Counted from the stretch's first letter, positions 1 to 4,865 are shown. The stretch: DNA of 7,431 nucleotides from Omnitrophica WOR_2 bacterium GWA2_47_8 (GCA_001805375.1 MHFY01000103.1:1-7431), one strand, 5' to 3'. Notes: generated from the letters alone by a model not told the origin. Made by a program: numbers and translations.

Positions 1-428
1 TTGATCATGCTCATCGTTGGGCAAATGGGTATTATTATGGGCTGTGGGAATGGCAAGGTCAGTCCAATGCAGCTTTCGGCCCACTTCTGCAATTTACGAC
101 TAATGGGACTCCGGATACCACGCCTCCGGTGATTAGTGGCGTCTCAGCTGTTCCGACGCGTGATTCGGTCACGATCAGTTTTACGGCCAACGAACTCTCG
201 GATACATATACCCGAGTGATTTATCGGCCCAGCGGCACGGTCATTGTGACCTTGACGCAGTTTTTCTCACGGTTAATAGCGGCTAATACGCCTCATCAGG
301 TCATTCAGTATAATTTACCGCCGAATATGCCTTGTGAGTATTGGGTCAGATCAACGGATGTATCAAATAATAGAGCGGAATCTCCATCGTTTACTCAGCC
401 TGGGCGACAGTTCAGGACTTTGCCTTAA
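1..428 (+). CDS. C-terminal fragment of a secreted fibronectin-III-like protein
   Basis: This is a partial gene cut by the window edge. The frame is open from base 3, giving 141 residues before TAA at 426-428. Residues 1-35 are rich in Trp, Tyr and Gly and look like the end of a preceding extracellular domain. A linker DTTPPVI at about 38-44 follows. This is a typical lead-in to fibronectin-type-III or Ig-like beta-sandwich repeats in bacterial surface proteins. The next 95 residues (VTISFTANELSD, then CEYWVRSTDVSNN) have the alternating pattern and Tyr-x-Val-Arg strand of an Fn3 fold. No LPXTG, PEP-CTERM or other sorting tail is visible at the end (RQFRTLP). The role is inferred as adhesion or substrate binding outside the cell. 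The catalytic or other domains, if any, lie upstream and cannot be seen. The first internal ATG is not the true start. Confidence 0.75.
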   Translation, partial: DHAHRWANGYYYGLWEWQGQSNAAFGPLLQFTTNGTPDTTPPVISGVSAVPTRDSVTISFTANELSDTYTRVIYRPSGTVIVTLTQFFSRLIAANTPHQVIQYNLPPNMPCEYWVRSTDVSNNRAESPSFTQPGRQFRTLP

Positions 429-470
429 GGCAAGAATTAAAGTTTTTCAGTTTATTTTTTAATAAGCCTT
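427..470 (+). terminator. Weak stem-loop at the end of the Fn3-like gene
   Basis: AAGGC (427-431) and ATTAAA (436-441) can pair with TTTAAT (458-463) and GCCTT (466-470), with a small internal loop. The structure overlaps the stop codon. T-rich runs lie in the loop rather than after the stem, so it does not fit a classical intrinsic terminator well. It could still mark the 3' end of the transcript. Confidence 0.22.
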
Positions 471-497
471 GTCTGATCCTCTTCTGCCGGTTATACT
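469..497 (+). promoter_or_regulatory. Candidate sigma70 promoter for the desaturase gene
   Basis: A -35 box TTGTCT (469-474, 4 of 6 consensus bases) and a -10 box TATACT (492-497, 5 of 6) are separated by exactly 17 bp. This is the best promoter-like pair I found between the Fn3-like gene and the desaturase. Transcription would begin near 504 and leave a leader of about 157 nt. Confidence 0.45.
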
Positions 498-556
498 TTA
501 AGTAGCTTAACAGAGCATATCCTGTCTCATTGGTCTTCCGATTGCCCCAGGCCATT

Positions 557-578
557 TAGCCGCAATGTACTAGCCGCA
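557..578 (+). repeat. 8-bp direct repeat in the desaturase leader
   Basis: TAGCCGCA occurs at 557-564 and again at 571-578, 14 bp apart. It falls in the predicted untranslated leader of the desaturase. It could be a protein-binding pair or chance. Confidence 0.35.
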
Positions 579-626
579 TTTTCATCTGTCTAAAGCCTTA
601 ATATGCGTTGCAAATATTCCTAAAAC

Positions 627-645
627 TAAAGACTTTGTGTCTTTA
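627..645 (+). promoter_or_regulatory. Hairpin abutting the desaturase ribosome-binding site
   Basis: TAAAGAC (627-633) and GTCTTTA (639-645) form a perfect 7-bp stem with a 5-nt loop. The stem ends on the first base of the Shine-Dalgarno tract AAGGAAGGG (645-653). The stem is A+U-rich and weak, so it may affect ribosome access only slightly. Function is inferred from position alone. Confidence 0.4.
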
Positions 646-660
646 AGGAAGGGTCAGAAA

Positions 661-1680
661 ATGTCTAAATCGGTAAGAAAATCCAAATGCCCTGATCTCT
701 CGTGGCAGAAGATCGTTGCCAAATACCAAAACCCCCAGCGGGGCAAAAGTATCTGGCAGCTCGTTAATACCTTAATTCCCTACGCGTTCCTCTGGTACCT
801 GATGTATCTAAGCCTCGGGGTTTCGTATTGGCTGACCCTCGCCATTGCCGTTGTGGCCGGCGGGCTTCTGGTGCGTATTTTTATTATCTTTCACGACTGC
901 GGCCACGGTTCGTTCTTTAGATCCCAAAAAGCCAATCGATTCTGGGGCTATGTGACCGGTGTGTTGACCATGACCCCGTATGATTACTGGCGCCATGAAC
1001 ACGCCCAGCACCACGCCGATGCCGGAAATCTGGACAAGCGCGGACTAGGTGATGTCTGGACCCTGACCGTCAAAGAATATCTCAAGGCGTCCCGTTGGAC
1101 CAGGATCAAGTACCGTTTGGCGCGTAATCCCGTTTGTTTGTTTCTCATCGGACCGACGATTTTGTTTTTGATCGTGCACCGGATCCCCGGAAGAAAGGCA
1201 AGTGAGCGCAACCGTATAAGCACGCATTTGACCAACTTGGGGGTCCTTTTGATGGCGGCGGGGTTGAGTGAACTTATGGGCTTTAGGAATTACCTTTTGA
1301 TCCAAGTTCCGATCATCGTGGTCTCGGCCTGCGCCGGGGTGTGGATGTTCTATGTGCAGCATCAGTTCGAAGGCGTGTACTGGGAACGTGACAAGAATTG
1401 GGATTACGTGTCCCAGGCCTTGAAGGGAAGTTCCTTTTATCAGCTGCCGAAGGTCTTGCAGTGGTTCAGCGGGAGCATCGGTTTTCATCATATCCACCAT
1501 CTGTCCTCCAGGATCCCCAATTATTATTTAGAGAAATGCTACCGGGAAAACCCCCTGTTCCAGCAGATCAAGCCCATCACCATCCTCGCGAGCTTCAAAT
1601 CCCTGACCTACCGCCTCTGGGATGAGCAGAACCACCGCCTGGTGAGTTTTGCGTATCTAAAAAAATACAAATTAAGTTAA
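661..1680 (+). CDS. Membrane fatty-acid desaturase (omega-6/Delta-12 type)
   Basis: This integral membrane di-iron enzyme would introduce a double bond into fatty acyl chains of membrane lipids using O2 and an electron donor such as ferredoxin. The protein has 339 residues, normal for bacterial desaturases. All three histidine boxes are present: HDCGH at 78-82, HEHAQHH at 112-118 and HHIHH at 276-280. HQFEG near 234 and WDYV before the third box are typical of the DesA-like branch. Hydrophobic segments lie at about 33-52, 54-76, 158-173, 190-206 and 211-233. I chose ATG 661 over the in-frame GTG at 637 because AAGGAAGGG lies 7 nt upstream of it. The gene appears to be alone in its transcript, with gene-free sequence after it. 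Family assignment is firm. Regiospecificity (Delta-12 versus Delta-9 or omega-3) and lipid substrate are inferred. Confidence 0.93.
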   Translation: MSKSVRKSKCPDLSWQKIVAKYQNPQRGKSIWQLVNTLIPYAFLWYLMYLSLGVSYWLTLAIAVVAGGLLVRIFIIFHDCGHGSFFRSQKANRFWGYVTGVLTMTPYDYWRHEHAQHHADAGNLDKRGLGDVWTLTVKEYLKASRWTRIKYRLARNPVCLFLIGPTILFLIVHRIPGRKASERNRISTHLTNLGVLLMAAGLSELMGFRNYLLIQVPIIVVSACAGVWMFYVQHQFEGVYWERDKNWDYVSQALKGSSFYQLPKVLQWFSGSIGFHHIHHLSSRIPNYYLEKCYRENPLFQQIKPITILASFKSLTYRLWDEQNHRLVSFAYLKKYKLS

Positions 1681-1718
1681 ATTGTCCAGAGCGAACCTGA
1701 AACATTTCTCGGGAATGT

Positions 1719-2125
1719 TTTAAACGCGGGTCCTGCCGCTCAATCACCCCACCGTCCTCGAAAATGGTTTCGACTTTCGCTCAACCATCCTTGAGATTTT
1801 TAAAGGACTGCGGTCGGTGGGGGCCCCATTTCGCGTCATCCGCTTTATAAATTTTATAAGATTACAAAAGCGAGTCTAAAATATTTCGCAGGGACGTGAC
1901 CCTAGGCCTTTTCGGGCTTGGTGTCCCCGTAGGGGACGAGAAAAGGCCGGGTCCCGAGCGACGAAACGACGCGCTGGGTCGTTTCAAGCGTTCCCGAGAA
2001 ATGTTTTAGACTCGCTAGCGGAGGGATTCGCCCGAGTGAAGCATGGCCACGCCGGGGCCATGCGAACGTTCCGGCGTAAGGCACACCCTTCAACGCTCTT
2101 CGAGCGGCAGGACCCGCTGTTTAAA
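1719..2125. repeat. Outer 23-bp inverted repeat arms
   Basis: The left arm (1719-1741) and right arm (2102-2125) are exact reverse complements over 23 bases apart from one unpaired T at 2118. The core GCGGGTCCTGCCGCTC (1726-1741) matches 2102-2117 perfectly. The arms are 360 bp apart, as terminal inverted repeats of a small mobile element would be. I could not find flanking target-site duplications. Confidence 0.75.
1869..2016. repeat. Inner 28-bp inverted repeat enclosing a branched hairpin
   Basis: Bases 1869-1896 pair with 1989-2016 at about 24 of 28 positions. Inside, ACCC (1899-1902) plus GGCCTTTTC (1905-1913) pair with GAAAAGGCC (1940-1948) plus GGGT (1949-1952), leaving a 2-nt TA bulge. 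That stem is capped by GTCCCC-GTA-GGGGAC (1923-1937). A second arm, GAAACGAC/GTCGTTTC (1963-1985), follows. The whole can fold as a forked structure on either strand. Confidence 0.7.
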
Positions 2126-2149
2126 TTTCGACGCTTTCCGTTTCTTCCA

Positions 2150-2178
2150 TTGACAAACCCCCGTCGATTTAGTAAGAT
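2150..2178 (+). promoter_or_regulatory. Candidate sigma70 promoter for the 2507 gene
   Basis: A perfect -35 box TTGACA (2150-2155) is followed after 17 bp by TAAGAT (2173-2178), which matches 4 of 6 bases of the -10 consensus. Transcription from about 2185 would give a leader of about 320 nt. That leader would contain repeat copy A and the two consecutive stems before the 2507 start. Confidence 0.5.
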
Positions 2179-2281
2179 TTTTCCATCTTCAACAATTAAA
2201 ACACGGGCCAATTCATTGCCGCATGCAGCGTCCATTTTTGCTGTCTTCAATTTTCAAACCCAATCCAAGAGTCTGTTTTTA

Positions 2282-2318
2282 AGGAGATCCCGCAGTCTGA
2301 GAGGAGATCCCGCAGTCT
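2282..2318 (+). repeat. 17-bp tandem duplication at the left edge of copy A
   Basis: AGGAGATCCCGCAGTCT occurs at 2282-2298 and again at 2302-2318, with a 20-bp period. The second copy carries the left arm of hairpin I of the dispersed repeat. The first is an orphan arm, as if left by partial duplication or slippage. Confidence 0.75.
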
Positions 2319-2405
2319 TCGCTCCTGCCTGCCGGCAGGTCGCTCAGGTTTGCGGGATAAGTTCGGCCTTATGGTTTACGTCGTTTCACTCCGTAAATCA
2401 TGGTT
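2307..2405 (+). repeat. Two-hairpin dispersed repeat, copy A
   Basis: Hairpin I pairs ATCCCGCAGTCTT (2307-2319) with AGGTTTGCGGGAT (2346-2358) with one mismatch. Its loop holds a 16-bp palindrome that copy B lacks. Hairpin II pairs GGCC (2365-2368), skips bulge TT, then pairs ATGGTTTACG (2371-2380) with CGTAAATCAT (2392-2401) and GGTT (2402-2405), partly through G-T wobbles. The same layout occurs at 6434-6516. The wobbles suggest folding as RNA from this strand. It lies in the leader of the 2507 gene. No coding content. Confidence 0.75.
2324..2339 (+). repeat. 16-bp palindromic insert in the hairpin I loop
   Basis: CCTGCCTGCCGGCAGG sits between CGCT and TCGCTC, which are directly joined in copy B (6446-6455). 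Its ends CCTGCC and GGCAGG are self-complementary. The clean junction shows gain in copy A or exact loss in copy B. Confidence 0.65.
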
Positions 2406-2414
2406 CTCATTTAT

Positions 2415-2454
2415 GTACTGACTTTTCCTGAATGAGCTTAGAAGAAGTCAGTAC
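2415..2454 (+). promoter_or_regulatory. 10-bp stem-loop, first of a consecutive pair
   Basis: GTACTGACTT (2415-2424) is the exact complement of AAGTCAGTAC (2445-2454). One wobble and one further pair can extend the stem inward. The loop is about 16-20 nt. It ends one base before the next stem begins. No T-run follows, so it is not a standard terminator. Confidence 0.6.
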
Positions 2455-2455
2455 T

Positions 2456-2508
2456 ATCCCAATTTCATCTTGGATGGAATTGGAAAATTCATTAAGGTAA
2501 ATTGGGAT
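2456..2508 (+). promoter_or_regulatory. 10-bp stem covering the 2507 start codon
   Basis: ATCCCAATTT (2456-2465) pairs exactly with AAATTGGGAT (2499-2508). The right arm includes the first two bases of the ATG at 2507 and the spacer after the only Shine-Dalgarno-like bases (AAGG, 2494-2497). The loop contains a small hairpin, GAATT-GGAA-AATTC (2477-2490). If formed in mRNA, this stem would hide the initiation site, so a translational switch is possible but inferred. Confidence 0.55.
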
Positions 2509-3244
2509 GAAAAAATGCCGAAACTGTAAGATCGTCTTCCATCACCCTGACCGGGTGCGCTGCCTGTATTGTGAGACCCCCCTGGTGGTATTGGAGGACA
2601 ACGATCCTGTGGATGACGCCATCGCGTTCTTGTCCACGGAGGATGATGCCCCGCCGGTCCTTCTGTCGACTGATATCCGGCCCCTGGAGCAGGTGATCCG
2701 GGGCAGGGAACCGCGCCCCAAAGAGGCGCGTGTCGTTATCGGCAATTATTTCAAGTCACGCACCTTTTATTTTTTTTACGGGCTCAGCCGCAATGAGCTT
2801 AAAATGGGGCAAGTGTATAAACGGTTCTTTGTCCAGCCTTTTAATTTGGCCTTTTTTTTGATGATCCCCTGGGCCGTCATCAACGTGGTCGATTCTTTAT
2901 TTTTCCATCTCCGGTATAAGATGTACTGTCCGGTCTGTAAATGGAAATACACGGGCCGCAGCGCTACTCACGATCCCCGGGAATGCGCTTATAACCGGGA
3001 ATACACGCTGGTCATCAACGCCATCCTGTCGGGGTTCATCGCCCGCATTGAACCCACGTTCCACAGCCAGGCCATGGCCGAGGTGAAGAGGGGGCAGCGC
3101 AGCGCATACCATGAATTGTGCACGCATAAAAATAAATTTGAAAAGTCTCTGGATATCGCCAGCCTTTGTTTTTCCTGCGGCTTGATAACATATTTCACCA
3201 TGGCCGTATTGGTCCCGCTGATCGGAGATCTATTGCTGCTTTGA
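2507..3244 (+). CDS. Zinc-ribbon membrane protein of unknown function
   Basis: I do not recognise this 245-residue protein. The N-terminus is a likely zinc ribbon: C4-x2-C7 and C19-x2-C22. A variable, acidic and proline-containing stretch (about 30-60) follows. A membrane segment lies at about 111-134, then a second Cys cluster (C141, C144, H155, C160) and a C-terminal hydrophobic segment at about 217-244 that contains another C-x2-C pair (C221, C224). C205 is also present. The pattern suggests a membrane protein with cytoplasmic metal-binding modules. The ATG at 2507 is supported by AAGG 9 nt upstream and by the Lys-rich start that precedes the ribbon. It is followed after 87 nt by hemerythrin on the same strand, so co-transcription is possible. 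Metal binding is inferred from Cys spacing. Confidence 0.85.
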   Translation: MKKCRNCKIVFHHPDRVRCLYCETPLVVLEDNDPVDDAIAFLSTEDDAPPVLLSTDIRPLEQVIRGREPRPKEARVVIGNYFKSRTFYFFYGLSRNELKMGQVYKRFFVQPFNLAFFLMIPWAVINVVDSLFFHLRYKMYCPVCKWKYTGRSATHDPRECAYNREYTLVINAILSGFIARIEPTFHSQAMAEVKRGQRSAYHELCTHKNKFEKSLDIASLCFSCGLITYFTMAVLVPLIGDLLLL

Positions 3245-3294
3245 AGAATGACGGGTGTTCGAGTGCCGGGTGCTCCGTTGGTTTTAAAGGAGTG

Positions 3295-3309
3295 GCAGAC
3301 AATGTCTGC
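3295..3309 (+). promoter_or_regulatory. Short hairpin before the hemerythrin ribosome-binding site
   Basis: GCAGAC (3295-3300) pairs exactly with GTCTGC (3304-3309) across a 3-nt loop, 22 nt upstream of the hemerythrin ATG. No T-run follows. It could be an RNA processing or stability element, or chance. Confidence 0.35.
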
Positions 3310-3331
3310 TTAACATTACTGAGGAGGAATA

Positions 3332-3739
3332 ATGATCAAATGGGATGACGCCTATTCTACGGGGATCCTGATCCTGGACGAACAGCATAAAAAACTTTTT
3401 CAATATTTGAATGACCTGGAGGGCGCGATCCATGAGAAGGATGTGGGCAACGAGTTGATGTTGAATGTGCTTAATTTCTTTCAGGATTATATCAATATCC
3501 ATTTCGGCACGGAAGAATCCTGCATGCACAAGCATCATTGCCCGGTCGCCCAGGCCAACCAGAATGCCCACCGCCGTTTTATTGAATTTTTTGATGGTTA
3601 TAAAGAGCGCTTGAGCGCGAAAGCGATGAACCGCCAGCTTTTAAAAGAGCTCCTTAAGTTCTCGGAGGACTGGATCGTGGAGCACATCTGTAAGATCGAC
3701 GTCCAGCTGAAACCGTGTGTGGAAACGGCGTCAGATTAG
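3332..3739 (+). CDS. Bacteriohemerythrin, one iron ligand apparently replaced
   Basis: This 135-residue soluble four-helix-bundle protein belongs to the hemerythrin family, whose members bind O2 reversibly at a non-heme di-iron site and serve in O2 storage, sensing or iron handling. The start MIKWDDAYSTGI and LDEQHKKLF are diagnostic. Expected ligands present are H19, H57, E61 (in HFGTEE), H80, H118 and D123 (WIVEHICKID). The family normally has H-x3-H in the third helix; here the first His position is N76 (AAC codon), giving N-x3-H. Loss of that ligand could open one iron site. A very strong Shine-Dalgarno (GAGGAGG) precedes the ATG. It lies between two zinc-ribbon membrane proteins, and the next gene starts 24 nt later. 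Family assignment is certain; O2 binding by this variant is not. Confidence 0.93.
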   Translation: MIKWDDAYSTGILILDEQHKKLFQYLNDLEGAIHEKDVGNELMLNVLNFFQDYINIHFGTEESCMHKHHCPVAQANQNAHRRFIEFFDGYKERLSAKAMNRQLLKELLKFSEDWIVEHICKIDVQLKPCVETASD

Positions 3740-3763
3740 TATTTAGGATCTTTGGTGTAAACT

Positions 3764-4147
3764 ATGTGGGTCAAAAAAACCGAACAAGCGTTTGAGGCTG
3801 ATAAAAACCGAAGGGGCTTCTTTTGGTCCAGTGTAGTTTTTTTTACGGTCATTATCGTCTTCTGTGTTGTGACCGGTAAACTCTTCGGACCTGAGTTTGA
3901 AATGGGCGGCCCTACCGAGAGTCCAGGGGAAGTGGTAGCGCAACTTCCTTTTATTTTCGGCTATTCTGTAATTTTAGGGATAATTGTTACATGGCTTTTG
4001 GGATGGAATTACCGCAAGACTTACGGAAAGAATTATCCGTTGCTGTGCGACCGCTGCGGAAAGACTAAACCGGAAGGGCCGGATGGCCATTGCGCCTGCG
4101 GAGGGCGGTATATCAGCATTGACCGCATGAAGTGGGTGGAGAAGTAA
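3764..4147 (+). CDS. Small two-TM membrane protein with C-terminal zinc ribbon
   Basis: This is a 127-residue protein I do not recognise. Membrane segments lie at about 19-41 and 61-83, joined by a short Gly/Pro-rich loop. The C-terminal tail carries a compact zinc-ribbon-like Cys set, C95-x2-C98 and C110-x-C112 (CDRCGKTK and CACGG). Positive residues before the first segment and after the second suggest that both ends are in the cytoplasm. The ribosome-binding site is poor, so it may be translated by coupling to the hemerythrin gene 24 nt upstream. Its TAA overlaps the next ATG (TAATG), which strongly indicates a shared operon. The ribbon organisation recalls the 2507 protein but at the opposite end of the chain. 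Confidence 0.82.
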   Translation: MWVKKTEQAFEADKNRRGFFWSSVVFFTVIIVFCVVTGKLFGPEFEMGGPTESPGEVVAQLPFIFGYSVILGIIVTWLLGWNYRKTYGKNYPLLCDRCGKTKPEGPDGHCACGGRYISIDRMKWVEK

Positions 4148-4530
4148 TGAAGATCGAATATCTAAAAGATGGTTCACCTGATTGCCCCATCCTTCGTTTA
4201 TTTGAATTTAATAACGATGAGGTTGCAAGGTTAAAAGAAGGGCTGGAGAAACTTCGAGATGGAAAAACAAGGCGGTTTGAGTTTCATAGGGAAAGTTACG
4301 TTGCCCCCGTTAACAATTGCCAGTTAACCTTTGAGATCGGCGATTTAAATAAAGGCGTTTATCAAGCTGAGGATTCAAAGTTTGTCTGCGGTTTAAAACG
4401 ATCCGGCTATGCCGCTATTCTTGGTTTTCTGGAACCTTTTTGCGTAAAGCCCGCGGCAAAGGACGTTTATCAATGGCTGGATGAGACCGGTGAGATCGCT
4501 TTATTGCTGTCGCGAAAAGGAAATTGGTAA
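4147..4530 (+). CDS. Conserved-looking hypothetical protein (127 aa)
   Basis: The start at ATG 4147 overlaps the preceding stop by one base, with GGAG about 6 nt upstream. The alternative GTG at 4132 lies inside the previous gene and has no better site. The protein is soluble, with no signal or membrane segment. It opens MKIEYLKDGSPDCPILRLFE, then a helix with Glu/Lys (about 23-38), then strand-rich sequence with C58, C81 and C99. I recall similar small proteins with a DGSPDCP-type opening in other bacteria but can name no function. It closes the likely hemerythrin operon: no gene follows for 345 bp, and a terminator lies 135 bp downstream. Confidence 0.8.
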   Translation: MKIEYLKDGSPDCPILRLFEFNNDEVARLKEGLEKLRDGKTRRFEFHRESYVAPVNNCQLTFEIGDLNKGVYQAEDSKFVCGLKRSGYAAILGFLEPFCVKPAAKDVYQWLDETGEIALLLSRKGNW

Positions 4531-4547
4531 GCAGGGGCACAGCGGAA

Positions 4548-4580
4548 GGGATAAAGGAAATAAAGGGGATAAAGGGGACA
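4548..4580 (+). repeat. 9-bp purine tandem repeat ending in AAAGGGGACA
   Basis: Three in-phase units, GGGATAAAG, GAAATAAAG and GGGATAAAG, are followed by GGGACA, the beginning of a diverged fourth, and then CCTTTTTT. Similar AAAGGGGACA tracts occur, to my recollection, near Y1/REP-associated transposase genes in several genomes. No transposase is visible here, so this may be an orphan remnant. Confidence 0.55.
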
Positions 4581-4635
4581 CCTTTTTTGCTGATTTTTAC
4601 CCTGAATTGGCGGCGGCCGCTCAGAATTTGAAAAG

Positions 4636-4649
4636 TGAACGGCCGTTCA
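4636..4649. repeat. 14-bp perfect palindrome
   Basis: TGAACGGCCGTTCA is exactly self-complementary. It could be a dimer-binding operator or part of the decaying repeat sequence before the terminator. No adjacent promoter was seen. Confidence 0.4.
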
Positions 4650-4664
4650 TAATTGGAAATGGCT

Positions 4665-4693
4665 ATCCGTGCTTCTTCGAGGCACGGATTTTT
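4665..4693 (+). terminator. Intrinsic terminator after the hemerythrin operon
   Basis: ATCCGTGC (4665-4672) pairs perfectly with GCACGGAT (4682-4689) over a 9-nt loop and runs directly into five T residues (4689-4693). The stem is GC-rich at its base. It would end transcripts from the 3332-4530 genes before the toxin-antitoxin promoter at 4753. Confidence 0.65.
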
Positions 4694-4752
4694 AAATCAG
4701 GAATTGCTAAATGCGCATTGGCGTGTGAATATTAAAAAGAGTGAATGGCTCA

Positions 4753-4781
4753 TTGACATGACGTACGCAATATGGTACGCT
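4753..4781 (+). promoter_or_regulatory. Promoter of the toxin-antitoxin operon
   Basis: A consensus -35 TTGACA (4753-4758), a 17-bp spacer and a -10-like TACGCT (4776-4781, 3 of 6 consensus bases). Transcription would start near 4788, about 88 nt before the antitoxin start. The operator half-sites lie within the spacer and overlap the -10 box. Confidence 0.6.
4762..4779. promoter_or_regulatory. YefM-type operator: two GTAC cores 12 bp apart
   Basis: CGTAC (4762-4766) and GTACG (4775-4779) are inverted, and their GTAC cores are exactly 12 bp centre to centre. The E. coli YefM-YoeB repressor uses paired TGTACA cores with, as I recall, the same spacing. Placement between the -35 and -10 boxes fits repression by the antitoxin-toxin complex. 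Confidence 0.55.
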
Positions 4782-4794
4782 TTGACTAAAAGGC

Positions 4795-4819
4795 CGTCCG
4801 CCATACTGTGCAGCGGACG
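4795..4819 (+). promoter_or_regulatory. Perfect 7-bp hairpin near the 5' end of the toxin-antitoxin mRNA
   Basis: CGTCCGC (4795-4801) pairs with GCGGACG (4813-4819) over an 11-nt loop. It lies just after the predicted transcription start, with no T-run following, and may protect the 5' end. Confidence 0.45.
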
Positions 4820-4824
4820 AGCCT

Positions 4825-4865
4825 CGTTCATTTCCTTCTTAAGAGGGAATGAGGAAAAATGAACG
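4825..4865 (+). promoter_or_regulatory. Mutually exclusive stems before the antitoxin start
   Basis: CGTTCATTT (4825-4833) is complementary to AAATGAACG (4857-4865), which ends on the Shine-Dalgarno GGGAG (4865-4869). The overlapping CATTTCC (4829-4835) can instead pair with GGGAATG (4845-4851). The two folds share bases and exclude each other. A translational switch is inferred only from position. Confidence 0.4.

Larger units (their letters stand above)
1697..2125. repeat. Nested inverted-repeat element (structured RNA or MITE-like)
   Basis: An outer inverted repeat (1719-1741 with 2102-2125) encloses an inner one (1869-1896 with 1989-2016) and several local hairpins: TCGAAA/TTTCGA (1758-1773), CTCAA/TTGAG (1780-1795), GGGGCCCC (1820-1827), TTATAA/TTATAA (1845-1859), GAAACGAC/GTCGTTTC (1963-1985) and GCATGGCC/GGCCATGC (2041-2063). 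A 21-bp motif resembling CTAAAACATTTCTCGGGAAC occurs three times: + strand at 1697-1717, diverged at 1876-1896, and - strand at 1989-2009. The element starts 16 nt after the desaturase stop and ends 24 bp before a promoter. It encodes no transposase. It could be a non-autonomous mobile element, a boundary or 3'-end processing element, or a large folded RNA. The pairings are seen directly; the function is unknown. Confidence 0.65.
1681..2506. other. 826-bp gene-free stretch packed with inverted repeats
   Basis: No credible coding sequence was found on either strand. Open frames here are low-complexity translations of palindromes with no ribosome-binding site or recognisable domain. From left to right the region holds the compound inverted-repeat element (1697-2125), a promoter-like pair (2150-2178), a tandem 17-bp duplication (2282-2318), two-hairpin repeat copy A (2307-2405) and two consecutive 10-bp stems (2415-2508). 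I saw no tRNA-like fold and no CRISPR periodicity. Confidence 0.75.

Noticed and set aside
1045..1500. 151-codon open frame opposite the desaturase
   Set aside because: It is antisense to the histidine-box region, which is firmly coding on the + strand; no start signal or family resemblance.
1902..2250. Open frames on the - strand within the inverted-repeat element
   Set aside because: They read the hairpin arms of the element, overlap each other in different frames and have no ribosome-binding site or recognisable protein family.
2036..2431. 131-codon open frame on the + strand
   Set aside because: It runs through the right end of the inverted-repeat element, the promoter and repeat copy A. 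It has no ribosome-binding site or domain, and its composition is that of translated palindromes.
1681..2506. CRISPR array
   Set aside because: Repeats are inverted, unequal in length and irregularly spaced, with no unit repeated at 60-75 bp intervals.
4481..4862. Two + strand open frames of 84 and 69 codons
   Set aside because: They overlap the end of a better gene, the purine tandem, the terminator and the toxin-antitoxin promoter, and their translations show no domain.
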